From contig OZ252002.1 in assembly GCA_965247265.1 (NCBI GenBank), forward strand, positions 1,798,001 to 1,862,000: a stretch of DNA of 64,000 nt. The letters run 5' to 3'. Positions 18,079 to 27,208 of this stretch are shown here, one piece after another; position 1 is the first letter of the stretch, and every line of letters starts with the position of its first letter. The translations under genes were made by a program, and so were the position numbers. Under the pieces are notes generated by a model. The model was not told where the DNA came from. It ran no database searches and worked only from the letters and a program-made list of their open reading frames with translations. The DNA comes from G965247265 sp965247265. Its GTDB lineage: Bacteria > Pseudomonadota > Gammaproteobacteria > UBA4575.

Positions 18079-18357
18079 TTGATTGAAATCCACGCCAATA
18101 TAAAAGAAGAGATTATCAAGGCTGATCAGATAATGAAGAAGCCATATGTGGAATGGGAGCCAGTAGATGTGGTGCATGTAGCAGATGCATGCTTATCATT
18201 AAGAGCCATTTACGCAAAGCTAAAGGAAGAGGGACTTATTGAATATAGAGAATATGAAAGAAGGAAGACGATAGTTAAGGAATGGAAGGAACCTCAAGAT
18301 GCTTGGTTGTATGAGGAGGTGTCGGTGGAGTTTTCAGGGAAGTTGATGGGTGGTTAA
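18079..18357 (+). CDS. Small hypothetical protein, TTG start
   Basis: 92-aa acidic and helical protein (EEIIKADQIMKKPYVEWEPVD). The start is TTG at 18079 with AAGAAGGA about 6-13 nt upstream. No family recognised. The location beside other phage-like small genes suggests a mobile-element gene. Confidence 0.5.
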   Translation: MIEIHANIKEEIIKADQIMKKPYVEWEPVDVVHVADACLSLRAIYAKLKEEGLIEYREYERRKTIVKEWKEPQDAWLYEEVSVEFSGKLMGG

Positions 18358-18535
18358 TCCAAGAATGGAGGGATGGTGGAGTATTGTTAGAGGATTGGGA
18401 GTAGAAAATAGATAATTATTTCGGATAAAAGGAGCCAAAAATCATATTGCCTTGTTACTATTGCAGTCCCAACCAATACATCTTTTGAGGCATGTGCACT
18501 AGAGGAATTTTTGATTAAATTAAAAAACAATAATT

Positions 18536-18714
18536 ATGGAAAATAATATTAAGCCGATTGGATTACAAAGAATGGCTAAATCAATTGCTACAAACTATGG
18601 AGACAAAGGTGCACTTATCGTCACTATGGGTGACGACGGTTCCGCATAGGTGTAGAGGGTTCAACTCCAGAAGAAGTTGAGCGAGCAGCTTGCTTCGTTT
18701 GTCACGAATATTAA
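18536..18714 (+). pseudogene. Small hypothetical protein, frameshifted near 18643
   Basis: ATG at 18536 opens NIKPIGLQRMAKSIATNYG and DKGALIVTMGDDGS, then a stop. A second frame continues RIGVEGSTPEEVERAACFV to a stop at 18714. Together they read as one about 60-aa protein of a small uncharacterised family. One base appears to be missing at about 18643. Its end overlaps the tail of the thioesterase frame on the other strand. Confidence 0.5.
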
Positions 18715-19098
18715 TTATCCATACTTGAGTCGTTCTTCCTTTATGTACGGCGTAGCCTTCCCCAAATACATCTCCCGATGTTGCAGCACGTACGTAATTA
18801 ATATTGATTTCTAAACCAACACAAAATTTATTTTCAGCATCAATACAGAGTCCTGCTCCGAACGTGCCAATAGTTTCGGCAAAAGCAGCAGATGCGCCAC
18901 CATATAAGGTATTTCCTGGCTGTAATGTGCGGTTATCGACTGGCATTCGTGCAGTGATACATTCATTTTTGAAATCTAAAATTTCAATACCCAAATTTTC
19001 TATAAGTGTATTGTGTGCGTAACTATTAAGAGTCTCTATTAGATCTCTGTTTTTTTTACAGCTTTTCCATTTTTTGACTCCTTGTATTTTGTGCTCAT
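18581..19098 (-). pseudogene. PaaI-type hotdog thioesterase, broken at both ends
   Basis: The core (NTLIENLGIEILDFKNECI, GGASAAFAETIGTFGA, GLEININYVRAATSGDV) is a hotdog-fold acyl-CoA thioesterase. ATG at 19098 overlaps the hydratase stop as ATGA, but the frame breaks at an A8 run near 19060; one more A would join RDLIETLNSYAHN to the core. After IRDKRSKLLA the sequence no longer looks like the family, so the 3' end is also altered. It would release free fatty acid in this operon. Confidence 0.65.
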
Positions 19099-19868
19099 TT
19101 CTTATCTAAAAAGTTAGAAATTCCTTCGCGGGCTTCATCCATCATGAGGTTGCATACAATCCTTTCTGTAGCTAATTGATATGCGTTTTCAAGATTAAGT
19201 TTTGATTGTTGGTAAAACATTTTTTTACCTAATCGAATTGCTCCAGAAAATTTATTAACGATTGCTTGTGCTACTTCATCTACTTTTGCATCAAGTTCTC
19301 CATCACGTACGGCATCATTAATCAACCCCCATTCGGCTGCAGTAGTAGCATCAATTAAGCGCCCTGTAAGCAGTAATTCCATAGATCTTTTTTCAGAAAT
19401 GGTACGACTGACTGGAACAGATGGTGTAGAACAAAAAAGACCAAGATTGATACCATTTACGCCAAACCTTGCTTTTTCGCTAGCATATGCTAAGTCACAG
19501 CTTGCAACTAATTGACAACCTGCGGCCACTGCTGTTGCATGAATTTTTGCAATAACGGGTTGAGGCAGATGTACAATTTTAAGCATTACTTCAGTGCAAA
19601 GAGTAAATAATTCTTGTGCATAGTTTTCGCTTCTATCTGAATTCATTTCTTTTAAGTCATGGCCTGCACAAAAACCCCTGCCATTTGCTTCAAGGATAAC
19701 TACACTTACATCATCACGAACAGCCACATCGTTTAATGCAGTTTTAAATTGTGCCAACATATCCATTGATAGAGCATTAAATTTATCGGATCGATTTAAT
19801 GTAATCGTAGCGATTGCATCTGTTTGCGATAACAACACGAGATTTGATTTTTGTTCGACTTCAGTCAT
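19095..19868 (-). CDS. Enoyl-CoA hydratase/isomerase family protein
   Basis: 257-aa crotonase-fold protein acting on CoA thioesters in the cytosol. It shows the oxyanion-hole segment GRGFCAGHDLKEM, then HATAVAAGCQLVASCDLAYAS, INLGLFCST and SEKRSMELLLTGRLIDATTA. I chose the ATG at 19868 because AGGAGG lies 9 nt upstream; it overlaps the ligase stop. It is in one operon with the CoA ligase and the thioesterase. The reaction could be hydration or a related conversion. Confidence 0.88.
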   Translation of the reverse strand: MTEVEQKSNLVLLSQTDAIATITLNRSDKFNALSMDMLAQFKTALNDVAVRDDVSVVILEANGRGFCAGHDLKEMNSDRSENYAQELFTLCTEVMLKIVHLPQPVIAKIHATAVAAGCQLVASCDLAYASEKARFGVNGINLGLFCSTPSVPVSRTISEKRSMELLLTGRLIDATTAAEWGLINDAVRDGELDAKVDEVAQAIVNKFSGAIRLGKKMFYQQSKLNLENAYQLATERIVCNLMMDEAREGISNFLDKK

Positions 19869-21510
19869 TTGATAATCCTCCTGAATAAAATTTTTCTTTT
19901 GCAATTTCTCGAAGTTTAAATTTTTGTATTTTCCCTGTGGATGTTCTAGGAAGAGTCCTGATCTCCATGTGTTGGGGTACTTTAAAATGCGCTAATTTAT
20001 TTCGGCAATGCTCAATTAGCTGTTCTTGTCCAATATGTTGCATTGCGGCTTTAAGCTCAATGAATGCGCAGGGGATTTCACCCCATTTTGGATCCGGGCA
20101 CGCGACTACTGCCGCACCTGCTACCGCCGGGTGCTCGTATAAAGCATCTTCGATTTCTAGGCTTGAAATATTTTCACCACCTGAAATGATGATATCTTTA
20201 GAGCGATCTTTGATTTGCAGATATCCATCTTCATGAAATACTCCTAAATCACCTGTCGCAAACCACCCGTTTCTAAAAGACTGCGAAGTTGCTTCTGGGT
20301 TTTTTAGATAACCCATCATGACATTATTACCGCGCATAAATATTTCTCCAATGGTTTCTCCGTTTTTTGGAACAGGTTCCATTGTATCTGGATCAGCAAT
20401 CATGATTTCTTCTAATACATGATAGGCGACTCCTTGCCGGCCTTTTAATTTAGTGTGTTCTTCAATGGGTAAACTATTCCATGATTCTTGTGGTTCGCAA
20501 AATACAGCGGGTCCGTAGGTTTCGGTGAGTCCATATACATGGGTAAGATCAATTCCATCTGCTTCCATGGATCGAAATACAGAGGTAGGGGGTGGAGCTG
20601 CAGCAACCATTCCATGGACTAAATGTTGCTTCTTCTTTTTTAGTTTTTCCGGTGCATTATGTATAAGCTGATGAACAATAGGCGCACCACAATAGTGAGT
20701 TACTTTTTCTTTAATAATTAAATCATAAATTAATTCTGTTTCTACTTTACGTAGACAAATACTTGTTCCGCCAATGGCTGCTAATGTCCAAGGGAAACAC
20801 CAACCGTTACAATGAAACATTGGAAGTGTCCATAGATAAACCGGCTGATTTTTCATTTGCCAAGTCAGCACATTGCTCAGAGAATTTAAATAAGCACCAC
20901 GATGATGTGATACCACACCTTTTGCAGCTCCCGTTGTCCCAGAAGTGTAGCCCAATGAAATCGGACTCCATTCATCTTCAGGTAGGTCCCATTTGAAATT
21001 TACTGAACCAGCATGAATCAAATTTTCGTAAGTAGTCTCGCTTAGAGGATCATAAGATTTAGCTATCTGACTATTTATATCAATCACTTGTATAGAATGC
21101 TTGATAAGCTTGAGTGCCTCAGTGATAACAGGTGTTAATTCTCGGTCAGTGATCAATAATTTGGACTCGCTATGTTTAAGTTGATACGCAATTGATTGAG
21201 CATCTAAGCGTGTATTGATAGCGTGAATCACAGCGCCGATCATTGGAATACTATAGTGTGCTTCAAATAATTCCGGTCCATTGAAAGCAATAATAGAAAC
21301 AGTATCGTTCTTTTGTATTCCAAGTTTATGTAATGAAGACGCAACCGCACAAATCCTTTGGTATGTTTCACGCCATGAGTATCTACGATCATCAGAGACT
21401 ACAGCGGTATGGTTTGGGAAAACGTTTACTGCGCGCTTTAAGAAAGACAATGGAGATAAAGGAACGTAGTTAGCAGAAGTCTTGTCAAGGCCTTCATTAA
21501 AAGCGCTCAT
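19861..21510 (-). CDS. AMP-forming acyl-CoA synthetase
   Basis: 549-aa adenylate-forming enzyme that activates a fatty or organic acid to its CoA ester. It has the P-loop-like YTSGTTGAAKGVVSHHRG, GLTETYGPA, GWFATGDLGVFHEDGYLQI, the hinge KDRSKDIIISGGENIS, and the catalytic lysine in PRTSTGKIQKFKLRE. It is first gene of an operon with hydratase and thioesterase. Family members of this length are usually medium- or long-chain ligases; the exact substrate cannot be read. Confidence 0.93.
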   Translation of the reverse strand: MSAFNEGLDKTSANYVPLSPLSFLKRAVNVFPNHTAVVSDDRRYSWRETYQRICAVASSLHKLGIQKNDTVSIIAFNGPELFEAHYSIPMIGAVIHAINTRLDAQSIAYQLKHSESKLLITDRELTPVITEALKLIKHSIQVIDINSQIAKSYDPLSETTYENLIHAGSVNFKWDLPEDEWSPISLGYTSGTTGAAKGVVSHHRGAYLNSLSNVLTWQMKNQPVYLWTLPMFHCNGWCFPWTLAAIGGTSICLRKVETELIYDLIIKEKVTHYCGAPIVHQLIHNAPEKLKKKKQHLVHGMVAAAPPPTSVFRSMEADGIDLTHVYGLTETYGPAVFCEPQESWNSLPIEEHTKLKGRQGVAYHVLEEIMIADPDTMEPVPKNGETIGEIFMRGNNVMMGYLKNPEATSQSFRNGWFATGDLGVFHEDGYLQIKDRSKDIIISGGENISSLEIEDALYEHPAVAGAAVVACPDPKWGEIPCAFIELKAAMQHIGQEQLIEHCRNKLAHFKVPQHMEIRTLPRTSTGKIQKFKLREIAKEKFYSGGLSND

Positions 21511-21773
21511 TTCAGATGTATCTCCTAGTTAAAGCAGGATAGTAGCTGAAGAGCTATGCTAAAAAGTCCTATATGGCCCAAAAGTGTTATAAACATATAT
21601 TAATCATTGTTATATTTAGTGATTCTGCCTTTTATAAATAATACGCTTTAAAGCTTCAATTAGAACCGTCCTCAAATTATCCGAAAACACAGCCCGTTCC
21701 CCCAATTACGTCTGGGCTACTTTAATTGCTATTACAAATAGTAATATTGCAATTATGGATAATATAATAATCA

Positions 21774-22079
21774 TTAAGATTCACTTAAATCTTCATGCCA
21801 TCCCAGTTCTTTTAGCTTCTTAATAAGTTCCTTTAAAGTTATTTCTTCTGACTCAATAGTTAATTGAGCTATTATTTCAATTACGCCAGTATCATCAATA
21901 ATTACTCTTATAATTTTTGCGTGATGCCCATAAACATCTAGTTCCATTCCAATAGTGGGACTTATATATAATGGATAAAAATGTTTTTCCATTACAGCTA
22001 CAGCATTTGTGCCTAGCAAAGTCTTTTCATCTGACTCAAGAAGTAAAGTTGCTAGTGCTGTTAGTTGCTTAGTTTGCAT
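21774..22079 (-). CDS. Hypothetical protein
   Basis: 101-aa protein (MQTKQLTALATLLLESDE onward) with alternating strands and an acidic C-terminus. I chose the ATG at 22079; a GTG at 22088 is possible. No family recognised. It is the left-most of a run of small leftward genes near the ssrA-tail copy at 23314. Confidence 0.45.
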   Translation of the reverse strand: MQTKQLTALATLLLESDEKTLLGTNAVAVMEKHFYPLYISPTIGMELDVYGHHAKIIRVIIDDTGVIEIIAQLTIESEEITLKELIKKLKELGWHEDLSES

Positions 22080-22156
22080 GAGCTTCACTTAACTTAATAA
22101 AATTACTCCAGCTGCTAGGTACAATCAAATCTTTCCTATTATGATTAAAGCTTTGC

Positions 22157-22282
22157 TCATGCTTTGTTTAATACAGGTTTTAATAAATCAGGTAGAAATG
22201 TGTATGACGCTACTGCTACCTTTGAATCTTCACCAAAACACAATGAGGGTGCTGCAAATAGAATTAGAATGAGTGTTTTCAT
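22157..22282 (-). CDS. 41-aa exported peptide
   Basis: Signal peptide (MKTLILILFAAPSLCFG) followed by 24 residues. GGTGGGG lies 6-12 nt before the ATG. Unrecognised. Confidence 0.4.
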   Translation of the reverse strand: MKTLILILFAAPSLCFGEDSKVAVASYTFLPDLLKPVLNKA

Positions 22283-22313
22283 GATTCCCCACCTTATTAT
22301 TATTTAGATAATT

Positions 22314-22586
22314 TTAGTCGCTACACCAATTCCATTTGGTGTTCCCGGTATTGGTAAATGAGTCAATCTCTAATTTATCCATAAAATATCGAATAACTTT
22401 GCAACTTACCCTAAGTGGTACTTTCTTACCCAACTTTTTATTAAATTTCCCAACCAATTTTTTTGTTTTATCAGGATCCATTATCTCAGCGAGTATGAAC
22501 ATTTTAATAAACTCATGCATGGGATTGTCCTGCTCTAGGCCTATGAGAACCTGATATTTCTCATCTATGTCATAACGTTTAGTCAT
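22314..22586 (-). CDS. Hypothetical protein
   Basis: 90-aa basic protein with GKFNKKLGKKVPLRVSCKV. GGAG lies 9-12 nt before the ATG. No family recognised. It is 6 nt from the next upstream gene, so the two may be co-transcribed. Confidence 0.5.
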   Translation of the reverse strand: MTKRYDIDEKYQVLIGLEQDNPMHEFIKMFILAEIMDPDKTKKLVGKFNKKLGKKVPLRVSCKVIRYFMDKLEIDSFTNTGNTKWNWCSD

Positions 22587-22592
22587 CGTAGC

Positions 22593-22796
22593 TTACTCCT
22601 TATATATGGGCTTAATGAAAGGAAATTGAACAGTTATTAACCGCCGGATCTCATGGCTTAAATCCAAGCATTTATTGGCTTCCACTTTGCTTGGTTCAGC
22701 TTTGCTTACAATACGTGCAATCTGTTTGAGATTGATAGTAATGGGATCATAAGTACAGGCATAAAATGACCTGTAAGTGTGTTGTAAAATAGACAT
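22593..22796 (-). CDS. Hypothetical protein
   Basis: 67-aa protein starting MSILQHTYRSFYACTYDP. ATG at 22796 chosen because GGAGG lies about 9 nt upstream. Unrecognised; the same cluster of small leftward genes. Confidence 0.5.
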   Translation of the reverse strand: MSILQHTYRSFYACTYDPITINLKQIARIVSKAEPSKVEANKCLDLSHEIRRLITVQFPFIKPIYKE

Positions 22797-22921
22797 AGCT
22801 CTATACCTCCGTAATAGGTTTAGGGTTAGTCTCAGTGGACTGTTGACGCAGTCTGCTGGGACGCTATATGGATATCGTATCAAAAGCGCTTACGATAATA
22901 AATATCTTCTTGTCTGATCCT

Positions 22922-23086
22922 TTAAATTTTCTTCTTTTTAGCAAGCATTACTTTCTTTCTAGCTGCTTGTAGTTTCTTTTGTTCGGCAGGAGTAATAGTA
23001 CGCTTTGACTTAGTGCCACCTTTAGAGGCTAAGTGTTTAGAGATTACTTTATCTGGAATGTTTTTATCGCAATGAGGGCATTTCAT
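22922..23086 (-). CDS. 54-aa zinc-finger-like basic protein
   Basis: Begins MKCPHCDKNIPDKVISKHLA, a CxxC followed by a distal His that could bind zinc, and ends in a lysine-rich tail (AARKKVMLAKKKKI). Short proteins with this start and the SKGG(T)KSKR segment recur in phages and gammaproteobacteria. Function unknown. Confidence 0.6.
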   Translation of the reverse strand: MKCPHCDKNIPDKVISKHLASKGGTKSKRTITPAEQKKLQAARKKVMLAKKKKI

Positions 23087-23313
23087 AAGCGGCTATGGTG
23101 CTCTTTAGACTGCCTGTGGTCAATTTAAAATACTAAGTGCAATTTCGGACCCTAATTGATCCATAAAATTGCCTCTATCGAGCATCTATTTTGTGTCCAA
23201 ATTTGTGTCCAAATGGAAACCCAATGTGACCACGTGTGACCAAATATAAATTTGAAATAGCTTTAACTTACATTTTCAATTTATTGATTTAAAATGTATA
23301 TAAGCTAAAGCTT
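23087..23313. other. Non-coding right end of element 2
   Basis: No gene seen. TTTGTGTCCAAA occurs twice in tandem (about 23190-23215), followed by two TGTGACCA motifs, 70-125 bp left of the att core. I read these as candidate integrase arm sites. Confidence 0.45.
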
Positions 23314-23344
23314 ATGGTGGAGGCGGCGGGAATCGAACCCGCGT
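23314..23344. mobile_element. attL core of the prophage (ssrA 3' tail copy)
   Basis: 31 bp identical to 61393-61423, the 3' end of the tmRNA gene on the minus strand including the CCA end. The sequence to the right is prophage DNA, not ssrA, so this is the far attachment site of an ssrA-integrated element of about 38 kb. Confidence 0.93.
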
Positions 23345-23374
23345 GAAATGGCTTACTCATTGGCCTCACGAGCG

Positions 23375-23400
23375 TTTTGCCAAGTTTTTGCCAAGTTTTA
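23375..23400. promoter_or_regulatory. Integrase arm-type repeats, left end
   Basis: Two copies of TTTTGCCAAG in tandem beside attL. The same motif recurs at the right end (61271-61340), as expected for arm sites of the prophage integrase. Confidence 0.55.
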
Positions 23401-23413
23401 AAAAATCAGTGAA

Positions 23414-24535
23414 CTATTCTGCAAAAAATTTATGTGCTTTTTTGCCGTGTTTGATATTTTTATTTTTGATTAATTTACCGTACACGCGATAAAAAGTATT
23501 AAGGTCTTTGTGTCCTAAAATATTCGCTATCCATTTATGATTTTCGCCACTCGTAAGCATCATGGATGCGAAAGTGTGTCGTGTGTTATAGGGCTTTCTA
23601 TAACGAACGTCAGCGCGTTTGCAAACCATCATAAAGTATTTCCGAATTGCGCTATCATTTTTCCATGCTTTGTTAGTTCTGGGATCACAGAAAATTTCTT
23701 TACCTGACCATCCGGTAATTTCACGCATATTGTGAATTGCTTCTGCAAGTTTTGGTAATTTTAGTATCTCTCTGTAACCTGAAATTGTTTTCGGGCCACT
23801 AACAACTTGATCAACACGACCCTTATCAATTTTGATTACTTCTTCTAAATTATCCGACCATGTAATTGCTATCTGCTCACTGGTACGCATTCCAGACCAG
23901 AATGCAGCTTGAAAATGCCACCTTGCAGCAGCGTGTGGGCAGTTATCTATAATGGCATCCATTTCTTTACGTTCAAATGGATCAACTTCACTATTGCCAC
24001 TTTTGTCTGGCATTTCAGGTTTCCAGCCAAAGAAAGGATCACGGCTAATTAACTCATCTTCATATAAGTCTTTATATACAGAGCGAATAGGGATTAATAA
24101 ATTGTTTGCGCGCTTTTGACTAATTCCAAGACTGATTAACCATTTCTTTATCATTGACCGTTTTAACTCAATCGGGTAGAGATGGCCCCATTTTTTACAA
24201 AGATGTGCGACACTTTTTTCATAGTCTTTGAATGTTGAGTAGCGAACAAACTTCTTTTTAAATTCAAGCCACTCATTGAGTTTGTCATCTAAGCGATTAC
24301 CGCCACTTGTTTTATAAATGTGTCTGGCGGTTTTGCTGTTTGGAAATTCTTCAATGTAATTAAATTCACCAATATCTATTTTATTGATGATTTCACCGCG
24401 AAGGCGTGATGCGTAACGTAGGTTAGTTGGAGTGGGGGATAGTGCAATACGTTCGAATCTTGTTTCTCCTAAGTAGCTGAAATTGATTTCAATCGACGCG
24501 CCGTGTGAACGTACACCTTTGTACTTCTTATCCAT
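23414..24535 (-). CDS. int: Prophage tyrosine integrase
   Basis: 373-aa tyrosine recombinase that inserts the prophage into ssrA. The N-terminal arm-binding domain (KGVRSHGASIEINFSYLGE) is of the P4-like arm type. Catalytic residues are visible: Arg in FWSGMRTSEQ, His-x-x-Arg region in YNTRHTFASMML, His in ILGHKDLNTF and the Tyr nucleophile in YRVYGKL. The 3' end lies 70 bp from attL and the 5' end overlaps the excisionase gene. It appears intact. Confidence 0.95.
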   Translation of the reverse strand: MDKKYKGVRSHGASIEINFSYLGETRFERIALSPTPTNLRYASRLRGEIINKIDIGEFNYIEEFPNSKTARHIYKTSGGNRLDDKLNEWLEFKKKFVRYSTFKDYEKSVAHLCKKWGHLYPIELKRSMIKKWLISLGISQKRANNLLIPIRSVYKDLYEDELISRDPFFGWKPEMPDKSGNSEVDPFERKEMDAIIDNCPHAAARWHFQAAFWSGMRTSEQIAITWSDNLEEVIKIDKGRVDQVVSGPKTISGYREILKLPKLAEAIHNMREITGWSGKEIFCDPRTNKAWKNDSAIRKYFMMVCKRADVRYRKPYNTRHTFASMMLTSGENHKWIANILGHKDLNTFYRVYGKLIKNKNIKHGKKAHKFFAE

Positions 24536-24696
24536 TCAGCAACACCTTCTGTATCAATTAATATGTGTCCATCAGGCGCTTTATGATATTCCTTACCTTC
24601 ACGCCATACACCTTTTTTTATCTTGCAACGAACGGCCTCAATTGTATAGCCTGATTCTGTGCAATATTGTTCAATTAACTTATCTACCATACTCAT
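24469..24696 (-). CDS. xis: Excisionase-like DNA-binding protein
   Basis: 75-aa protein matching phage excisionases of the DUF1233 type: YCTESGYTIEAVRCKIKKGV, then W..GKEYHKAPDGHILIDTEG and VAEWI. It would bend attachment-site DNA and direct the integrase toward excision. The gene overlaps the integrase start by 67 nt, so the two are probably translated together. Confidence 0.85.
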   Translation of the reverse strand: MSMVDKLIEQYCTESGYTIEAVRCKIKKGVWREGKEYHKAPDGHILIDTEGVAEWIRSTKVYVHTARRLKSISAT

Positions 24697-24719
24697 TGAT
24701 TAATTACGTAGTGGTTAAT

Positions 24720-25136
24720 TTAAAACGAAATATCATCATCAAATTCTGCTTCGGGATCAGGCTGTAGGACAGTCGTTGTGCTCTGCACAGTAGAAGAACT
24801 TTCTTTACCACCGAGCAATTTCATTTCACGCGCAATGATCTCAGTGGCGTAACGATTATTTCCGCTTTTATCTTGCCACTTGCGCGTTTTTAATTTGCCG
24901 ATGAACATCGCAGCACTGCCTTTTCTAAGGTACTTGCCGCAAACCTTCGCAACATGCTCGAACAAGGTGATGCGGTGCCACTCGGTGTCTTCTTTGTTTT
25001 GCCCAGTGTCTTTGTCTTTCCACTTCTCCGTAGTGGCAACACTGATGTTGCAGACGGCTTTACCCGATGGCATGTATTTGATTTCAGGGTCTTGGCCTAA
25101 ATGACCGATCACAATGACTTGCTGAAAGCTTGGCAT
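24720..25136 (-). CDS. ssb: Single-stranded DNA-binding protein
   Basis: 138-aa SSB with an OB fold (VIVIGHLGQDPEIKYMPSGK, EWHRITLFEHVAKVCGKYL) and the acidic protein-interaction tip DDDISF. It serves recombination and replication of the phage DNA with the neighbouring exonuclease and ERF protein. It overlaps the exonuclease stop by 1 nt. Confidence 0.95.
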   Translation of the reverse strand: MPSFQQVIVIGHLGQDPEIKYMPSGKAVCNISVATTEKWKDKDTGQNKEDTEWHRITLFEHVAKVCGKYLRKGSAAMFIGKLKTRKWQDKSGNNRYATEIIAREMKLLGGKESSSTVQSTTTVLQPDPEAEFDDDISF

Positions 25137-25771
25137 CAGGTGGCCTCCTTGCTATTCGGGCTGTATCCCATTCTTAAGAGTGTTTCACGTTTCTCCAGCA
25201 TGGTTTCAATAAATTTATTCACCTTTGTTTCAAGGCTATTGATAAAATTATCATCACGATATACACGCACTAACAATGGCGGCATGTCGGGGTGGTAACT
25301 TAAAAAATCCCACCATTCGCGTTCAGTGATCCACATCGAACCCTGTACCTGCGGCACATATTTAGCCGGTAACTTTTGTGTCAGTAGGTATTCAATCTGT
25401 GTGTTGGCTTTAGGGCATTTGATTTCCAGACCACCGACTCCATCAATTAAACCATCCGGACTACATGAGACGAGATTTTTATCGTTTTTGAAAACTAAGC
25501 CCACTTGTTTCACTGGATTATCGGACTTAAATTCATAATAACTTCGTGCTTCATTTTCCAATTCATTACCGCGTTCCATCCACACACTTGTATACGTATC
25601 AACAGGCGCACCGACTAACCATTCCGCCAGTAGCTCATTCATGTAGGTTTTTTGCCCTGATGCAGGCTTGTCTTGTGAAGTGATAATTTTGTCAAAGCAG
25701 CTACCGGTGGGAATACCAAGTCGCGCATTAAACCATTCGTCACTGTGTTGTTCGCAATCTAAGATAATCAT
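25136..25771 (-). CDS. YqaJ/lambda-type exonuclease
   Basis: 211-aa nuclease of the YqaJ viral recombinase family. QHSDEWFNARLGIPTGS is the family start, and the PD-(D/E)xK site is seen as SCSPDGLIDGVGGLEIKCPK (Asp, then ExK). It would resect DNA ends to give 3' tails for the single-strand annealing protein encoded upstream. Confidence 0.9.
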   Translation of the reverse strand: MIILDCEQHSDEWFNARLGIPTGSCFDKIITSQDKPASGQKTYMNELLAEWLVGAPVDTYTSVWMERGNELENEARSYYEFKSDNPVKQVGLVFKNDKNLVSCSPDGLIDGVGGLEIKCPKANTQIEYLLTQKLPAKYVPQVQGSMWITEREWWDFLSYHPDMPPLLVRVYRDDNFINSLETKVNKFIETMLEKRETLLRMGYSPNSKEAT

Positions 25772-25841
25772 GTTATTTAAGACTCCTGCAATGGACTCTG
25801 GCCGGATAGTGTCTCGTTTATTGAGATATAAGGGTTACGAG

Positions 25842-26573
25842 CTACTTTCTTTTATCTTCCAGTGCTTTCACCGCCTGCTTGTATTTACTCACGGATAAAT
25901 GCTCCAGTGCATCCACCTTGCACCATTTCAGGAAGTTGGATTTATTTGCCTTGACTTCATCCAGTAAAACCTCAAGATCGGCGATCTGGTTTTTATCAAT
26001 GAACAGCTGATCAATGTTGTCTGCATCGATGTCCTGATCGGTAGTAGCCAGACCCAGTGCCGATACCAGTGAACGCCGGTTCGCATAGGTTTCAGCCGCC
26101 GCATACCGCTGCATTTGATTCGCACCTTTGCCCGGTTCAATTCGGTTATCAACCGGTGCGGTAAAAACCGAGCAATCCGAATGTCCTTGAGTGTGTTTAA
26201 TAATGCACATGGAAGTGATCAGCACAGCGTGTTCATCATTCTTTACATTGCTTTCCCACTTATAGGACAGTCCACATTTTTTAAGTAACGGCGCAATCGT
26301 TTTTGCAATCACATCCAGTGGTGCATAGCTGCCGAACTTGCCTTGGGTGGAGCGTTTAATGGGAGGGCATTCGGACTGAAAACTTTGCATGGCCTGGTTA
26401 AATTCCATTTCCGCCTGTTTGTTCAACATGCGCTCATGCAAATCCACCAGCTTGGTCAGTGCATCTGCATCCATGCCTTTTTCGATGGCGGTTTGCAGCA
26501 GGTTCTCTACAGACACGACATTAGTGTTTTGACTGACGGGCAAGTCGTCTTGTTGTGTTGCAAGTTGGTTCAT
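25842..26573 (-). CDS. ERF-family single-strand annealing recombinase
   Basis: 243-aa protein with the ERF core: LNKQAEMEFNQAMQSFQ, KFGSYAPLDVIAKTIAPLLK, GLSYKWES, and GKGANQMQRYAAAETYANRR. It anneals complementary strands during phage recombination with the exonuclease and SSB. It overlaps the upstream gene by 4 nt (ATGA). Confidence 0.92.
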   Translation of the reverse strand: MNQLATQQDDLPVSQNTNVVSVENLLQTAIEKGMDADALTKLVDLHERMLNKQAEMEFNQAMQSFQSECPPIKRSTQGKFGSYAPLDVIAKTIAPLLKKCGLSYKWESNVKNDEHAVLITSMCIIKHTQGHSDCSVFTAPVDNRIEPGKGANQMQRYAAAETYANRRSLVSALGLATTDQDIDADNIDQLFIDKNQIADLEVLLDEVKANKSNFLKWCKVDALEHLSVSKYKQAVKALEDKRK

Positions 26574-26902
26574 AGTGCTTGTCCCTCGTAAGTTTTGTTT
26601 TCATATGCATGTTCTTTTTCAGCACGCTCATATTCTTGTTCGGTAATATCTTCACCGTGTTCATCGATCACCAGGTCTTGTTCGTTATGACAGACGTGGT
26701 AGTAATCATTCATCAGGCACAACACTTTATTGGTGATAAACCCCAGTTCGGTGATGTCCTGCATGGCCAGATCGCCGTGTATGCGAATGGCTTGTGTAAA
26801 TTCGTGTTGTAACGGATCGGTGATGGCCTCTAAGCCTTCACGCAGTGCATCGATCAAACCTTGCTGGTCGATCTCGTAGAGCAGATGGTTGAGGTTACTC
26901 AT
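26570..26902 (-). CDS. Early-operon hypothetical protein
   Basis: 110-aa acidic protein (MSNLNHLLYEIDQQGLIDAL) with no recognised domain. It overlaps the ERF gene by 4 nt and the small membrane peptide gene upstream by 3 nt, so it is translated in the same early operon. Confidence 0.7.
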   Translation of the reverse strand: MSNLNHLLYEIDQQGLIDALREGLEAITDPLQHEFTQAIRIHGDLAMQDITELGFITNKVLCLMNDYYHVCHNEQDLVIDEHGEDITEQEYERAEKEHAYENKTYEGQAL

Positions 26903-27024
26903 AAGTTATATCCCTTGCCTTCGCACTCATGTAACAAGGGATCGTATTTATCCATCGTGCCGACAATCCAAAAGGGCAGGGTAAAGATCAGTAGAAACAG
27001 CAGGGACTGGAGGAAGTGTTTCAT
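26899..27024 (-). CDS. 41-aa membrane peptide, first gene of the leftward operon
   Basis: Hydrophobic N-terminus (KHFLQSLLFLLIFTLPFWIV) and a polar tail. It stops at an ATGA junction with the next gene. A TATAAT lies at 27035-27030 on this strand, so the transcript would begin almost at the ATG (leaderless). Function unknown. Confidence 0.6.
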   Translation of the reverse strand: MKHFLQSLLFLLIFTLPFWIVGTMDKYDPLLHECEGKGYNL

Positions 27025-27029
27025 GGCTT

Positions 27030-27072
27030 ATTATAAACATATAGTTTATTATGAATCAAACAAAATGTTTAT
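27030..27072 (-). promoter_or_regulatory. Leftward early promoter (pL) with two repressor operators
   Basis: -35 TTGATT (27059-27054) and -10 TATAAT (27035-27030) with an 18-nt spacer. Operators ATAAAC-N5-GTTTAT (27033-27049) and TCAAAC-N5-GTTTAT (27056-27072) cover both boxes. Three sites of the same type lie at the CI/Cro region, so CI probably represses this promoter. Confidence 0.75.
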
Positions 27073-27121
27073 TATTGTCAATACTAAGGTATTTAATTTA
27101 GTAATACAATCGAAATACAGA

Positions 27122-27202
27122 ATATTAGTATTCTCTAATACTAATATAGGGATTTAAAATTTCTCGGTAAAGGCTTGATAATGATACTGCATATAGTATC
27201 AT
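27122..27202 (+). promoter_or_regulatory. HicAB operator region with two palindromes
   Basis: ATATTAGTATT / AATACTAATAT arms separated by 4 nt (27122-27147), and ATGATACT / AGTATCAT arms separated by 6 nt (27181-27202). The second ends 7 nt before the hicA start. Probably bound by the HicB antitoxin. Confidence 0.55.
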
Positions 27203-27208
27203 ATTAGT

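Noticed and set aside
23313..23344. A tRNA gene
   Set aside because: It has a T-arm and CCA-like end but nothing else of a tRNA. It is identical to the ssrA 3' end and is an attachment site.
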